Shown: positions 8,598-18,371 of the stretch, one piece after another
Position numbering within the stretch: position 1 is the first letter of the stretch
How the letters are laid out: each line of letters begins with the position of its first letter
DNA from: Rhodovulum marinum
GTDB lineage: Bacteria > Pseudomonadota > Alphaproteobacteria > Rhodobacterales > Rhodobacteraceae
DNA: 64,000 nt
Direction of reading: 5' to 3'
NCBI RefSeq assembly: GCF_004343075.1
Contig: NZ_SLXP01000003.1
Span: forward strand, 248,001-312,000
Notes under the pieces: generated by a model
Database searches by the model: none
What the model was told of the DNA's origin: nothing
What the model saw: the letters and a program-made list of their open reading frames with translations, nothing else
Translations under genes and position numbers: made by a program

Positions 8598-8733
8598 GGC
8601 CAGCCCCGGGACGGTATCGCGCGCGAGCCTAGCGGTGCACTTGGCGATATACCAGAGCGGGCCACCGTCTCGGGCCATGTGCGGCAGGGGCCGGGCAACA
8701 CCGGCGCACGGACCGGCGGGCATGGCGCCGGGC

Positions 8734-8761
8734 TTGCATCATGCGCGCGGCTCTGTATAAG
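8734..8761 (+). promoter_or_regulatory. Candidate promoter of rpsF-rpsR-rplI
   Basis: TTGCAT (8734-8739) and TATAAG (8756-8761) are 16 bases apart with a TG just before the -10 box. The predicted start point near 8768 leaves a leader of about 100 bases before rpsF. Confidence 0.6.
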
Positions 8762-8790
8762 GCGCAGGTCTTCCGCGACGAACGTGATCG

Positions 8791-8848
8791 GTGCGGCCTC
8801 TCGTGGGCGGGACGCGGAAGACCATAGGCCCCGCCCTTTGAAGCGCAC
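8791..8848 (+). promoter_or_regulatory. Structured leader upstream of rpsF (possible S6/S18 autoregulatory site)
   Basis: Two nested inverted repeats lie between the promoter and the rpsF ATG: outer GTGCG (8791-8795) with CGCAC (8844-8848), inner GGGCGGG (8805-8811) with CCCGCCC (8830-8836). An mRNA leader that binds the S6:S18 complex is known upstream of rpsF in many bacteria. I see the pairing but cannot confirm the exact motif. Confidence 0.35.
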
Positions 8849-8870
8849 CCGAAACAGAACTGGAGAGACC

Positions 8871-9224
8871 ATGCCGCTTTACGAGCATGTGTTCATCGCG
8901 CGCCAGGACTTGTCCAACGCGCAGGCCGAGGGCCTTATCGAACATTTCGGCACCATTCTTGCGGATAACGGCGGCAAGCTCGTCGACCACGAGTACTGGG
9001 GCGTCAAGACGATGGCCTACAAGATCAACAAGAACCGCAAGGGCCACTACGCCTTCCTGCGCACCGACGCCCCGGCGCCGGCCGTCCAGGAGATGGAGCG
9101 CCTGATGCGGCTGCATGACGACGTGATGCGCGTGCTGACCATCAAGGTCGACGAACACGCCGAGGGCCCGTCGGTCCAGATGCAGAAACGCGAAGAACGC
9201 GGCGACCGCCGCGAGCGTCGCTGA
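8871..9224 (+). CDS. rpsF: 30S ribosomal protein bS6
   Basis: 117-residue small-subunit protein that binds bS18 on the platform of the 30S particle. It starts MPLYEHVFIARQDLS and contains the conserved YWGVKTMAYKINKNRKGHYAF segment in split form around residues 42-62, with a charged C-terminal tail. The ATG at 8871 has GGAGAG just upstream; the longer open frame to 8679 covers promoter and leader and is not coding. First gene of the rpsF-rpsR-rplI operon. Confidence 0.98.
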   Translation: MPLYEHVFIARQDLSNAQAEGLIEHFGTILADNGGKLVDHEYWGVKTMAYKINKNRKGHYAFLRTDAPAPAVQEMERLMRLHDDVMRVLTIKVDEHAEGPSVQMQKREERGDRRERR

Positions 9225-9251
9225 TCCAGCCTGAGCAAAGGAGCCCAAACC

Positions 9252-9479
9252 ATGGCCGCAAAACCGTTTTTCCGCCGCCGCAAGGTCTGTCCCTTCTCGG
9301 GCGATAACGCGCCCAAGATCGACTACAAGGACACCCGCCTGCTGCAGCGTTACATCTCCGAGCGGGGCAAGATCGTCCCCTCGCGCATCACCGCCGTCTC
9401 GGCCAAGAAACAGCGTGAACTCTCCCGTGCGATCAAGCGCGCGCGTTTCCTCGCTCTTCTTCCCTACGCCGTGAAGTAA
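9252..9479 (+). CDS. rpsR: 30S ribosomal protein bS18
   Basis: 75-residue protein with the typical N-terminal [14 protein letters not shown], the core [18 protein letters not shown] and the C-terminal [13 protein letters not shown]. It lies 27 bases after rpsF with AAAGGAG in between. No zinc-ligand variation of note. Confidence 0.98.
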   Translation: MAAKPFFRRRKVCPFSGDNAPKIDYKDTRLLQRYISERGKIVPSRITAVSAKKQRELSRAIKRARFLALLPYAVK

Positions 9480-9491
9480 GGAGCAAGCGAC

Positions 9492-10121
9492 ATGCAAGTT
9501 ATCCTTCTGGAACGCGTGGCCAAGCTTGGCCAGATGGGCGAAGTCGTCAACGTCAAGGACGGTTACGCCCGCAACTTCCTGCTGCCGCAGGGCAAGGCGC
9601 TGCGCGCGAACGAGGCCAATATCGCCCGGTTCGAGGCCGACAAGGCCCAACTCGAGGCGCGCAACCTCGAAACCAAGAAAGAGGCCGAGGCTCTGGCCGG
9701 CAAGCTCGACGGTCAGCAATTCGTCGTGATTCGCTCGGCCTCGGATTCGGGTGCCCTCTACGGGTCGGTCACCACCCGCGACGTGGCCGATGCCGCAACC
9801 GAAGAGGGGTTCTCGGTCGACCGCAAGCAGGTCGTCCTGATCAGTCCGATCAAGGAACTCGGCCTGCATGATGTCACCGTGACGCTGCACCCCGAGGTCG
9901 AGGTCACCGTCAAGGTGAACGTCGCCCGCTCGACCGAAGAGGCCGAACTGCAGGCCTCGGGCAAGTCGATCCAGGAACTGGCCGCCGAGGAAGAGGCCGC
10001 CGCCGAGTTCGAAATCGCCGAACTGTTCGACGATATCGGCTCCGCCGCGTCCGAAGACGACAACCTTGCCGACGTGGCCGAGACCGAAGGCACGAACGAG
10101 GAACAGCCCCGCGCGGACTGA
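9492..10121 (+). CDS. rplI: 50S ribosomal protein bL9, with long acidic C-terminal tail
   Basis: Large-subunit protein of the stalk-base region. The N-terminal domain [16 protein letters not shown] and the PQGKALRAN linker are standard, followed by the long helix and the C-terminal domain up to about residue 150. The protein continues to 209 residues with a strongly acidic tail (many Glu/Asp/Ala). Tails of this sort are known from related alphaproteobacteria; classical L9 has about 150 residues. Last gene of the operon, followed by a terminator. Confidence 0.97.
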   Translation: MQVILLERVAKLGQMGEVVNVKDGYARNFLLPQGKALRANEANIARFEADKAQLEARNLETKKEAEALAGKLDGQQFVVIRSASDSGALYGSVTTRDVADAATEEGFSVDRKQVVLISPIKELGLHDVTVTLHPEVEVTVKVNVARSTEEAELQASGKSIQELAAEEEAAAEFEIAELFDDIGSAASEDDNLADVAETEGTNEEQPRAD

Positions 10122-10146
10122 TCCGTCACCACGCCAAGCCGTTTTC

Positions 10147-10183
10147 AAGGGGTCGCATCCTGTCCGGGTGCGGCCCCTTTGTC
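10147..10183 (+). terminator. Intrinsic terminator of rpsF-rpsR-rplI
   Basis: AAGGGGTCGCATCC pairs with GGGTGCGGCCCCTT (two G-T pairs) around a five-base loop and is followed by TTTGTC. It starts 26 bases after the rplI stop. Confidence 0.8.
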
Positions 10184-10469
10184 ATGCCGCTCGGCCCATG
10201 CAAATCGGATGATCCAGTATCGACCGGGCCCTGCTCTTCGACCGCGCGACACATGTCCCCCCTCGGTCATGTGCCCGAGCTATTCCTGGATGCCTTCGAT
10301 CGCCGTGCCGGCGCGCAGCGCCCCACCGACGCTCATCCGGGATCAGGCACCTTGGCGCGATTTCCTGAAAGAACATGGCGCGCGTTGATCATGCCTACCG
10401 CACCAGGCTGCGGCATGCGCCGTCATCGACGCTCCATTGACCACCCCCTGTTTGGCCAACTGCGCACCG
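10184..10469. other. Intergenic spacer between convergent rplI and tig
   Basis: Bounded by one terminator on each strand. Short open frames occur on both strands, without ribosome-binding sites or recognisable products. I see no RNA gene here. Confidence 0.6.
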
Positions 10470-10505
10470 CCATAAAGAAAAGGGCCGCCCAACCGGACGG
10501 CCCTC
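10470..10505 (-). terminator. Intrinsic terminator of tig
   Basis: On the minus strand GGGCCGTCC and GGGCGGCCC form a G+C stem with a short loop, followed by TTTTCTTTAT. It lies about 30 bases after the tig stop codon. Confidence 0.8.
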
Positions 10506-10532
10506 GAAATCCCTAACGCGACTTGGGTGCGC

Positions 10533-11864
10533 TCATTCCTCTTCCAGCTTCTCGACCGCCTTTTCCAGATCGGCCTTCGAAACTTCCTTCTCCGTCACGT
10601 CGGCCAGTTCGAAGATGTAATCGACGACCTTGTCCTCGAAAATGGGCGCGCGGATCTGCTGCTGCAGCGCCTGGTTCTGGCGCACGAACTCGAAGAACTG
10701 CTGTTCCTGGCCCGGATATTGCCGCGCCTGGGCCATCACGGCCTGGGTCATCTCGTTGTCGGAAACGCTGACCTCGGCCTTGCGCCCGATCTCGGCCAGC
10801 AGAAGCCCCAGCTTCACCCGACGCTCGGCCAGCTTCTGGTGCTCTTCGGTCGGCTCGATCTCGCCATGGTTATGGTCGTGCACCTCCGGGTGCTCCTCGT
10901 GCCACAGCTGGTGCGCGATCTGCTTGGCCTCAGCCTCCACCAGGCTCGGCGGCAGGTCGAAACTGACCTTCTCATCCAGCACGTCCAGCAGCGCACGTTT
11001 CATCACGGCACGGGCCGCACCGCCGAACTCGCCTTCCAGCCGCTCGGCCACCGTCTTCTTCAGCGCGTCCAGATCCTCGGCGCCGAACTGCTTGGCCAGT
11101 TCGTCATCGATCTCAGCGGGCTTCGGCGCCTTCACCGCCTTGACGGTCACGTCAAAGGTCGCTTCCTGGCCCTTCAGCTTCTCCGCACCGTAATTCTCGG
11201 GGAAAGTCACGGTAACGGTGACCTCTTCACCGGCCTTGGCCCCGACCAATTGATCCTCGAAACCGGGGATGAAGCTCTGCGACCCCAGCACCAGCGGGTA
11301 ATCCTCGGCCGCGCCGCCCTCGAAAGGCTCCTCGCCCAGCTTGCCGACGAAATCGATCACGACCTGGTCGCCATCCTTCGCCTTGGAGCCCTTGCGCCGA
11401 TCTTCGAAGTTCTGCGCGCTCTCGGCCAGCTTGCCCAGCGCCTCGTCGATCTCGGCATCGCCCGCCTTGACCACCAGCTTTTCCAGCTTCAGCGACTTGA
11501 GGTCCGGCTGGGGGATATCGGGCAGCGCTTCGTAGGTCATCTCGACCACGACGTCATCGCCCTCTTTCCAGTCCTCGCCCACCATCTTGACCTCGGGCTG
11601 CAGCGCGGGACGGTTACCGGTCTCCTCGAAGTGGGCGTTCATCGCGCCATCGATGGTCTCCTGCATGACCTCGCCCATGACGCGCTGGCCGAACTGCTTT
11701 TTCAAAAGCGGCATCGGCACCTTGCCCTTGCGGAACCCCTTCATCTCGATCTGGGGCCGGGCCTCGGCGAGTTTCTCGTTGACCTTCTCGTCCAGCTCGG
11801 CAGCGCTCACGGTGATCGTGTAGCCGCGCTTGAGGCCGTCATTGAGGGTCTCGGTGACCTGCAT
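10533..11864 (-). CDS. tig: Trigger factor, ribosome-associated chaperone and prolyl isomerase
   Basis: 443 residues, normal for the family. The ribosome-binding domain has the signature FRKGKVP (in [19 protein letters not shown]), followed by the FKBP-type PPIase domain ([36 protein letters not shown]) and a C-terminal helical chaperone domain. The ATG at 11864 has AAGGA seven bases upstream; the longer frame upstream would run into the tRNA gene. It lies 25 bases after tRNA-Leu on the same strand, so the two may be co-transcribed. Confidence 0.98.
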   Translation of the reverse strand: MQVTETLNDGLKRGYTITVSAAELDEKVNEKLAEARPQIEMKGFRKGKVPMPLLKKQFGQRVMGEVMQETIDGAMNAHFEETGNRPALQPEVKMVGEDWKEGDDVVVEMTYEALPDIPQPDLKSLKLEKLVVKAGDAEIDEALGKLAESAQNFEDRRKGSKAKDGDQVVIDFVGKLGEEPFEGGAAEDYPLVLGSQSFIPGFEDQLVGAKAGEEVTVTVTFPENYGAEKLKGQEATFDVTVKAVKAPKPAEIDDELAKQFGAEDLDALKKTVAERLEGEFGGAARAVMKRALLDVLDEKVSFDLPPSLVEAEAKQIAHQLWHEEHPEVHDHNHGEIEPTEEHQKLAERRVKLGLLLAEIGRKAEVSVSDNEMTQAVMAQARQYPGQEQQFFEFVRQNQALQQQIRAPIFEDKVVDYIFELADVTEKEVSKADLEKAVEKLEEE

Positions 11865-11888
11865 GTTTTCGTCCTTTTCATTCGTTCC

Positions 11889-11973
11889 TGGTGCGGGTGG
11901 AGGGACTTGAACCCCCACGCCTTGCGGCGCCAGAACCTAAATCTGGTGCGTCTACCAGTTCCGCCACACCCGC
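11889..11973 (-). tRNA. tRNA-Leu (anticodon UAG), CCA encoded
   Basis: Read from 11973 downwards: acceptor GCGGGTG pairs with CACCCGC, the anticodon arm is CCAGA-TTTAGGT-TCTGG with anticodon TAG, there is a short variable arm (CGCCGCAAGGCG), and the T arm is GGGGGTTCAAGTCCCTC. The discriminator A and CCA are encoded (ACCA at 11892-11889). The long class II variable arm and the TAG anticodon identify leucine, codons CUN. Confidence 0.97.
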
Positions 11974-12338
11974 TAAAGCCGCGAGGGCCGCCCGTGACGC
12001 ACCGGACCGCCCCCGTAAAATCCGCGTCCTTCTAGCAAAGCACCGCAGCGGATGCGAGCGGAAAAAGCGCGCCGGAAAGCGTCCGTTTCCGGAGCTTTTC
12101 CCTGGGTTCGCCAGCAGACGCTCCACGCTTTGACCGACCCCGCGATCCGGCACGACCGCTCTGCCCTTCGCCGCCGCGCTGCACCCTCGTGTGTCGCATC
12201 CTACGACAGGGAACTAATGGCGTAACGATCACCCCGCGCACCAGCGCCCGACTTTTTCTTGGCCCAAATAGTCGAACGCCGCCCGGCACGGGCGGCGCAC
12301 GAAAAGGCGTGCGCTGCAGGCGCGCAATTCGGTCGCCG
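11974..12338. other. Intergenic region upstream of tRNA-Leu, with a hairpin after nnr
   Basis: About 365 bases without a supported gene. A perfect 9-bp inverted repeat, CGCCGCCCG/CGGGCGGCG with a three-base loop, lies at 12277-12297, 41 bases after the stop codon of the minus-strand NAD(P)HX repair gene. It lacks a clean T run and could be a weak terminator. The tRNA promoter must lie between about 11980 and 12060, but no clear box pair is visible. Confidence 0.5.
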
Positions 12339-13898
12339 TCACAGCCCGAGTTCACGGAATACCTTCGGCAACATTTCAGGCAAATCCTCCGCGACAAGAC
12401 CTGGTCCAAAGGCGCGGGCCGCTTCCACATGCAGCCATGCGGCGGTTTCTGCGGCGGCCATCGGCGCCAGACCGCGGGCCAAAAGTCCCGCGATCATTCC
12501 AGCCAGCACATCCCCGGCCCCCGCCGTCGCCAACCAGGGTACCGCGCGCTCGTAAACGGCCGCGCTGATCGTACAGCCGCCGTCGGGGGACGCGATCACC
12601 GTGTCGGGCCCCTTGATGAGGACCACGGCACCTGTCTTCGCCGCGGCGCGCCGCGCGACGTCCATCTTCGAAAGCGCCGGACCGCGCACTGGCGGCATGG
12701 CCAATTGCGCGGAAAGCTCCGGGAAAAGCCGCGCGAACTCGCCCATGTGGGGCGTCAGGACACAGCGCCCGTGCACCATGTCGCGCAAATTCCTGTCCCC
12801 GGCCAGCAGGCTCAGCGCATCCGCATCCAGCACCGCGGGCCGACCGCTATCCAGTACAGCACGGAGCAGCCCGGCCCCGCGTGCATCGGCCCCCAGAGCC
12901 GGGCCCAAGCAAACTGCGTTGAACCGCGTGTCCCGCAACAGCTCGGTCAGTGCGTCGGCATCGTCGCACCGGCGCAGCATGATCGCGGTCAGGTGTGCGG
13001 CCGCCTCCGGTATCGCCGCGTCCGGCGCGGCCACCGTCACCAGCCCCGCACCGATACGCAACGCCCCTCGCGCCGCCAGGCGGCCCGCCCCCGTCCGCCC
13101 CGCCCCACCCGCAAGTGTCAGCACATGACCCGAGGTGTACTTGTGACCATCGGCCGGCTTTCGCAGGCGGCGCGCGTGCGGCGCCGGATCGTCCAGAAGA
13201 CGTGCGCAGTCCCGGTCGTCTCCGCCCGGCAAGCCGATATCCACAACCTCGACACGTCCGCACAACGCAGGCCCCGCGGACAAGATGTGCCCGGGCTTCA
13301 GTCGGTGGAAGCTGACCGTCAAATCCGCCCGCAAGGCGCCACGGCCACCTTCCGGCCCCAGCACCCTGCCAGAGTCGGCGCACAAACCCGATGGCACGTC
13401 GATCGCGACCCGGCGCCAGCCCGCACACGCCCCCGTCTCGAGCAGGGCCAGCACGCCACATACAAGATCGTCCTCCAGCGGCCGCGTCAGCCCGGTGCCG
13501 AACAGCGCGTCGACGATCACCGGGTCTGCGTCACCTACGGCGGGCACCGGGTCGAGGGGCAGCGGGCGGACCCTGCCGCCCATCGCACACCACCGGTCGT
13601 GGTTGGCCCTCGCATCGGGTGGCAGCCGGTCGGGCCGGCCGAACAGGAACACCTCGACCAGCCAGCCCCGGTCACGCAATAGCCGCGCGACCACGAACCC
13701 GTCACCCCCGTTGTTGCCGGGGCCGCACAGGACCAGCGCACGCTGCTGCCCGGCCCCAACCGCCGGCCACTCCCTGAGAACAGCCTCGACAACACCCCGC
13801 CCGGCCCGCTCCATCAACTCAAGGCCGCAAGTCGCCCCGGACTCGATCGCGGCGCGTTCGGTGGCGCGCATTTGGGCAGATGTAAGGATTTCGGACAT
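12339..13898 (-). CDS. nnr: Bifunctional NAD(P)H-hydrate epimerase / ADP-dependent NAD(P)HX dehydratase
   Basis: Metabolite-repair enzyme that returns hydrated NADH and NADPH to the active cofactors. The 519 residues combine the N-terminal YjeF_N epimerase domain (about 1-210, with CGPGNNGGDGFVVARLL) and the C-terminal carbohydrate-kinase-like dehydratase domain (about 220-519, with AGGAGRTGAGRLAARGAL, VLTPHMGEFARL and the active-site ATAGAGDVLAGMIAGLLA). The fusion architecture is the usual bacterial one. It is transcribed away from glnB; 176 bases separate the two starts. Confidence 0.96.
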   Translation of the reverse strand: MSEILTSAQMRATERAAIESGATCGLELMERAGRGVVEAVLREWPAVGAGQQRALVLCGPGNNGGDGFVVARLLRDRGWLVEVFLFGRPDRLPPDARANHDRWCAMGGRVRPLPLDPVPAVGDADPVIVDALFGTGLTRPLEDDLVCGVLALLETGACAGWRRVAIDVPSGLCADSGRVLGPEGGRGALRADLTVSFHRLKPGHILSAGPALCGRVEVVDIGLPGGDDRDCARLLDDPAPHARRLRKPADGHKYTSGHVLTLAGGAGRTGAGRLAARGALRIGAGLVTVAAPDAAIPEAAAHLTAIMLRRCDDADALTELLRDTRFNAVCLGPALGADARGAGLLRAVLDSGRPAVLDADALSLLAGDRNLRDMVHGRCVLTPHMGEFARLFPELSAQLAMPPVRGPALSKMDVARRAAAKTGAVVLIKGPDTVIASPDGGCTISAAVYERAVPWLATAGAGDVLAGMIAGLLARGLAPMAAAETAAWLHVEAARAFGPGLVAEDLPEMLPKVFRELGL

Positions 13899-13945
13899 GA
13901 CAGGCGCTCAATATGTTCTCAAACCGCCGCACAATAAATCATATT

Positions 13946-13960
13946 GCCTATTTTTTAGGC
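13946..13960. promoter_or_regulatory. Small inverted repeat in the nnr-glnB divergent region
   Basis: GCCTA-TTTTT-TAGGC, in an AT-rich stretch (CAATAAATCATATT just before it) between divergent nnr and glnB. It may be an operator or part of a promoter. I looked for sigma-54 type GG/GC boxes and NtrC-like half sites and found none that fit. Confidence 0.3.
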
Positions 13961-14032
13961 GGCTCATCAAGATTCAGGAAGTCCCCCCTCGGAGCACCAG
14001 ACTACCCAATTGTGCGCCCCCGACGAAAGTGA

Positions 14033-14413
<381 letters not shown>

Positions 14414-14486
14414 ATCACACCCACAGACCGCCGGGCCCGCCCCCGGTGCATAGCGACCAACCTAAGAAGAGGGGAAGTAAGGTCAC

Positions 14487-15893
14487 ATGAGCAAGGACAA
14501 GGTTCTCAAGACCATCAAGGACGAGGATGTCGAATATGTCGATATCCGCTTCACCGACCCGCGCGGCAAGCTGCAGCACGTCACCGTGATGTCCGATCTC
14601 GTCGACGAGGATTTCCTCGACGAGGGCTTCATGTTCGACGGGTCGTCCATTGCCGGCTGGAAGTCGATCGAAGCCTCGGACATGAAACTCATGCCCGATA
14701 CCGATAGCGCCTATATCGACCCGTTCTATGCGGAAAAGACGCTTTGCGTGCACTGCTCCGTGGTCGAACCCGACACTGGCGAACCCTATGACCGCGACCC
14801 GCGCGGCACCGCCGAGAAGGCCGAGGCCTACCTGAAATCGTCGGGCATCGGCGACGTGGCCTATTTCGGCCCCGAGGCCGAGTTCTTCCTCTTCGACGAC
14901 GTCCGCTATGCGGTCAGCCCGAACAAGGTGTCCTATGCGCTCGACGTCGAGCATGCCGCCTGGAACACCGACACCGAGTATGAGACGGGCAACCTTGCCC
15001 ACCGTCCGACCTACAAGGGCGGCTATTTCCCGGTGAACCCGTCGGACGAAGGCCAGGACATCCGCTCGGAAATGCTGTCCACGATGAAGCGGATCGGCAT
15101 GAAGGTCGACAAGCACCACCACGAGGTCGCGACCTGCCAGCACGAGCTGGGCATGATCTTCGACAGCCTGAAAAAACAGGCCGACAACCTGCAGAAATAC
15201 AAGTACGTCATCCACAACGTGGCCCAGGCCTATGGCAAGACGGCGACCTTCATGCCGAAGCCGATCGCGGGCGACAACGGCTCGGGCATGCACTGCAACA
15301 TGTCGATCTGGAAGGACGGCAAGCCCCTGTTCGCGGGCGACAAGTATGCCGACCTCAGCCAGGAGGCGTTGTGGTACATCGGCGGCCTGCTCAAGCACGC
15401 CAAGACGCTGAACGCCTTCACCAACCCGTCCACCAACTCCTACAAACGGCTGATCCCGGGCTTCGAGGCCCCCGTTCTGCGCGCCTACTCGGCCCGCAAC
15501 CGTTCGGGCTGCATCCGGATCCCGTGGACTGAATCGCCCAAGGCCAAGCGCGTCGAGGCCCGCTTCCCCGACCCGTCGGCGAACCCCTACCTGTGCTTCT
15601 CGGCGCTGCTTATGGCCGGTCTCGACGGGATCAAGAACAAGATCGATCCGGGCGAGGCGATGGACAAGAACCTGTACGATCTGCCGCCCGAGGAACTGGA
15701 AGGCATCCCCACCGTGTGCGCGTCCTTGCGCGAAGCGCTGGACAGCCTCGCGAAGGATCACGACTTCCTGCTGGCAGGCGACGTGTTCACCAAGGACCAG
15801 ATCGCGGGCTACTTGGAACTCAAGTGGGAAGAGGTCTACGCCTTCGAACACACGCCGCACCCGGTCGAGTTCAAGATGTATTACAGCTGCTGA
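14487..15893 (+). CDS. glnA: Glutamine synthetase type I
   Basis: Assimilates ammonium into glutamine. The 468-residue GSI-beta protein shows the beta-grasp [14 protein letters not shown], the metal-ligand [13 protein letters not shown], the catalytic core [19 protein letters not shown], and the adenylylation region [21 protein letters not shown] with the modified Tyr near 399. Its activity is therefore likely controlled by GlnE and by the upstream-encoded P-II protein. GGGGAAGTAAGG precedes the ATG. A terminator follows 33 bases after the stop. Confidence 0.98.
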   Translation: MSKDKVLKTIKDEDVEYVDIRFTDPRGKLQHVTVMSDLVDEDFLDEGFMFDGSSIAGWKSIEASDMKLMPDTDSAYIDPFYAEKTLCVHCSVVEPDTGEPYDRDPRGTAEKAEAYLKSSGIGDVAYFGPEAEFFLFDDVRYAVSPNKVSYALDVEHAAWNTDTEYETGNLAHRPTYKGGYFPVNPSDEGQDIRSEMLSTMKRIGMKVDKHHHEVATCQHELGMIFDSLKKQADNLQKYKYVIHNVAQAYGKTATFMPKPIAGDNGSGMHCNMSIWKDGKPLFAGDKYADLSQEALWYIGGLLKHAKTLNAFTNPSTNSYKRLIPGFEAPVLRAYSARNRSGCIRIPWTESPKAKRVEARFPDPSANPYLCFSALLMAGLDGIKNKIDPGEAMDKNLYDLPPEELEGIPTVCASLREALDSLAKDHDFLLAGDVFTKDQIAGYLELKWEEVYAFEHTPHPVEFKMYYSC

Positions 15894-15925
15894 TCCGGTT
15901 CTCCCGGGTCACGGTGCGAAATGGG

Positions 15926-15953
15926 ATGGGGCGCCTTCGGGCGCCCCATTTTC
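15926..15953 (+). terminator. Intrinsic terminator of glnB-glnA
   Basis: ATGGGGCGCC-TTCG-GGCGCCCCAT, a 10-bp perfect stem, followed by TTTC. Confidence 0.85.
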
Positions 15954-16219
15954 ATGCCGGCCTACTCCCAGAATCTTTGGCGCTGGCAGCAGAATACGGC
16001 GGTTTTACGGCATTTTTTGTACCAACCCCCAAGACGTTGGCTTGCTGCATCCCGCTGACGCCCCCGGAAAATGCACAAAAAATCCATGGCTTGAGAGAAC
16101 CGCAGCCACGAGATCCCTGCCAAGCGCCGGCGGATCACAATTTCCAGAAATCGCCCTTTTGTTTCCACTTTCAGAGATCATTAACCATAACGAAACAATC
16201 CGGCTGACGGAGCGAACCG

Positions 16220-17149
16220 ATGTCAGATTGCCAAAGCCGCGTGGCTGCCACGCTTGTTAACCCCACTCGGCAAGCGCCTTGCCTGTCCGCATCAAGGCCC
16301 GAGTTTCCGCGCATGACGCGTAATAGCTGCCTCTCCTTCCCCGGGAGCGCCAGTGACGATGGCCAGGGGCTGCGGCTGTCCAGTGACAGTCTGTTCCTCA
16401 GCCTGCGCCCCGAGGACTCCGCGCCCTCTGCCTTTGGTCCATCGGAAAGACCGGGCGTAAATATTGCACCCGCTGCCTGCGCAGGCGGCCAATGTACGGC
16501 CCCAACGGCGAACACCGAACACCCGGCGCCTACAGGTGTACTGCGCGGCCTTGAACCCGAAGGAACGCTCGCCACAGCCGGCGCGACGGCATCGGCAAGC
16601 AAGACCGCTCCGCCAGAATCCCACGACAGCCCGGACAGCCTGCCATCCATATCAACCGATCGCTCACAGCCGGATTGTGACACTCCCCCCACGCGCGTGG
16701 TGCTCCGCCGGCCGGTGGCGGACATCGGCGCCCTGCGTAGAAAACCGCGGCCCACGCTCGACCTGCTGCAACCGGTTCAACGCGATCCCTTCTCCGCCCG
16801 TCGAATCCTTCCACCCTGCAACACCGATCGCCCAGCGCTTGCCTTGCGGGAAGACGCACTCCGCCGGATACCCCCGACCGCCAGCCAACCGCCCATGAAT
16901 CCTGCCACTGTCATGCCGACCGCATGCGGGCGTCTGTCCGATCCCGCGCGCCTGCCGGTGCAACTTTCGGTCTACACGATGTCGCTGACCATGATGATCT
17001 TTTCGTTCCCCGTGGGATTTGCGCTGATGATCTACAACATCCTCGGCGGGGAGCGTTTGCGCGTCACTGCCCTCGCACTGGCGCTGACTGCTGCGGGCTA
17101 TGGGCTCTACCGGTCCGGGGTCGCCGAACTGGTGCTTTCGCTGCTCTAA
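16220..17149 (+). CDS. Protein of unknown function with two C-terminal membrane helices
   Basis: I do not recognise a named family. The 309-residue frame has a low-complexity first part (about 1-245, rich in Pro, Ser, Thr, Arg) and a well-formed C-terminus with two hydrophobic helices (about 251-273 and 283-305) around the polar NILGGERLR. I recall small proteins with this C-terminal end (QLSVYTMSLTMMIFSFPVG) downstream of glnA in related Rhodobacteraceae; that is memory, not a search. The gene may therefore be shorter, for example from the ATG at 16895 (84 residues). A GGAG seven bases before the ATG at 16220 supports the long form. The 266 bases between the glnA terminator and this gene show nothing else. 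Confidence 0.55.
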   Translation: MSDCQSRVAATLVNPTRQAPCLSASRPEFPRMTRNSCLSFPGSASDDGQGLRLSSDSLFLSLRPEDSAPSAFGPSERPGVNIAPAACAGGQCTAPTANTEHPAPTGVLRGLEPEGTLATAGATASASKTAPPESHDSPDSLPSISTDRSQPDCDTPPTRVVLRRPVADIGALRRKPRPTLDLLQPVQRDPFSARRILPPCNTDRPALALREDALRRIPPTASQPPMNPATVMPTACGRLSDPARLPVQLSVYTMSLTMMIFSFPVGFALMIYNILGGERLRVTALALALTAAGYGLYRSGVAELVLSLL

Positions 17150-17159
17150 CCCACCCGGA

Positions 17160-18371
17160 TCACCCTCGGAACGGACGGGCATAGAGCATCAGCCCCCAAT
17201 CGCCCAGCGCCCGATGTACCGGCGCCCAGCGCGCCCCGAAGCCGATCGGGTCCAGCCCCGCACGCCGCGCGATCTCTGCCAGCGTTCTACGCCCATCGAT
17301 CGCGCCGATCAGGGGAGCGGCGGATTTTTCCAAAGGCTCGAAGACTTTCACCACACCCTGGCCCATACGGACCTGCCCCTTGGCCGCCACGGCACGCGCC
17401 AGCGCCGGCCCCTCGACACCCTTCAGATGCGGCACCAGGGACAGATCGGTTGGACGGGCCAAGGCCTGCACGCCGCGCCCCGCCTTGACCGCATAGGCGA
17501 CATGCGTGCGGATCGTGCCCCGCAGCCGCTCGCCCAGGGCCATCCGCGCGATCGGGCTCAGTCCCTCGGGCAGCCGAACCCCCTCGGGCAGCAAGCGCGC
17601 CGGATCGTATAGCGCGGGCTGCGTCACCCCCACCATATCGAGCCCCGCCATGCCAAGCGCCGCGTCCAGTTCACCTATGGAAAAGGGCCGGTCCTGCGAA
17701 TGCAACAACAGGTCGTAGAATCCCGCATCGCTGCGCTCGTGATCGCCCAGGTGCGGGTTCAACCGGAACGGATGCCCTGACGGCAGACCGGCCACGATCC
17801 GCTTGGCCTCCACCAGCCGCGCCTCGGGCGCCAGCCCGTCGAACAGAGTGCCGAACGCCTCTTGCAGGGGATAGACCCCCGACCGGCCGTAGGGTGCATA
17901 AACCATAAGCCCGATGCCCCCCTCGGCGGCCAGCGCCGCCGACAACGCGTCGAAACCCGCCTGCGGATCGTCCAGATGGTGCAGAACTCCGCAACAATCT
18001 ACGTAATCGAACGGGCCCCTTGCAGCCGCTTCCAGAAGGCTGCCGGTCACGAATTCGATGCCAGTCAATCCGCGGATCCGCGCACGCTCTTCGGCGATCT
18101 TTCGCGAGGCGCGCGACAGGTCGATATAGGTGATTTCGGCGGGTCGGCCGGCCCAGGCCATCAACTGCGCCAACTGGATCAAACCGTCCCCGGTGCCGCC
18201 GCCTGCGAAAAGCGCCCGCAAGGGCCGCGACCAGTCACGTTTTCCGGCAAACAGGAAATGGTCGATCTCCAGAGGGTGCGAGGGCGATCCCGTGATCAGG
18301 CGCGTCCGCTCCTCGGCCGGATCGCGCTCCGGATAGGGGAACGCCTCGTATTGGGCTGCGACCTCGCTCAT
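17160..18371 (-). CDS. Class I SAM-dependent methyltransferase with C-terminal extension
   Basis: 403-residue protein. The Rossmann-fold methyltransferase domain occupies about 45-215, with motif I ALFAGGGTGDGLIQLA and an acidic ITYIDLS end of strand beta-2, plus the DYVDCCGVLHHLDDP motif. The remaining half has no motif I can name and ends in a winged-helix-like DGRRTLAEIARRAGLDP. The start of this gene overlaps the stop of the DUF3445 gene by four bases (ATGA), so the two are one unit. The methyl acceptor is unknown. The N-terminus SEVAAQYEAFPYPERDP is typical of methyltransferases acting on small molecules or lipids in roseobacters. Confidence 0.85.
   Translation of the reverse strand: MSEVAAQYEAFPYPERDPAEERTRLITGSPSHPLEIDHFLFAGKRDWSRPLRALFAGGGTGDGLIQLAQLMAWAGRPAEITYIDLSRASRKIAEERARIRGLTGIEFVTGSLLEAAARGPFDYVDCCGVLHHLDDPQAGFDALSAALAAEGGIGLMVYAPYGRSGVYPLQEAFGTLFDGLAPEARLVEAKRIVAGLPSGHPFRLNPHLGDHERSDAGFYDLLLHSQDRPFSIGELDAALGMAGLDMVGVTQPALYDPARLLPEGVRLPEGLSPIARMALGERLRGTIRTHVAYAVKAGRGVQALARPTDLSLVPHLKGVEGPALARAVAAKGQVRMGQGVVKVFEPLEKSAAPLIGAIDGRRTLAEIARRAGLDPIGFGARWAPVHRALGDWGLMLYARPFRG

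Noticed and set aside
8739-10148. 469-codon open frame antisense to rpsF-rpsR-rplI
   Set aside because: Covers three certain ribosomal genes and their promoter and leader; no ribosome-binding site.
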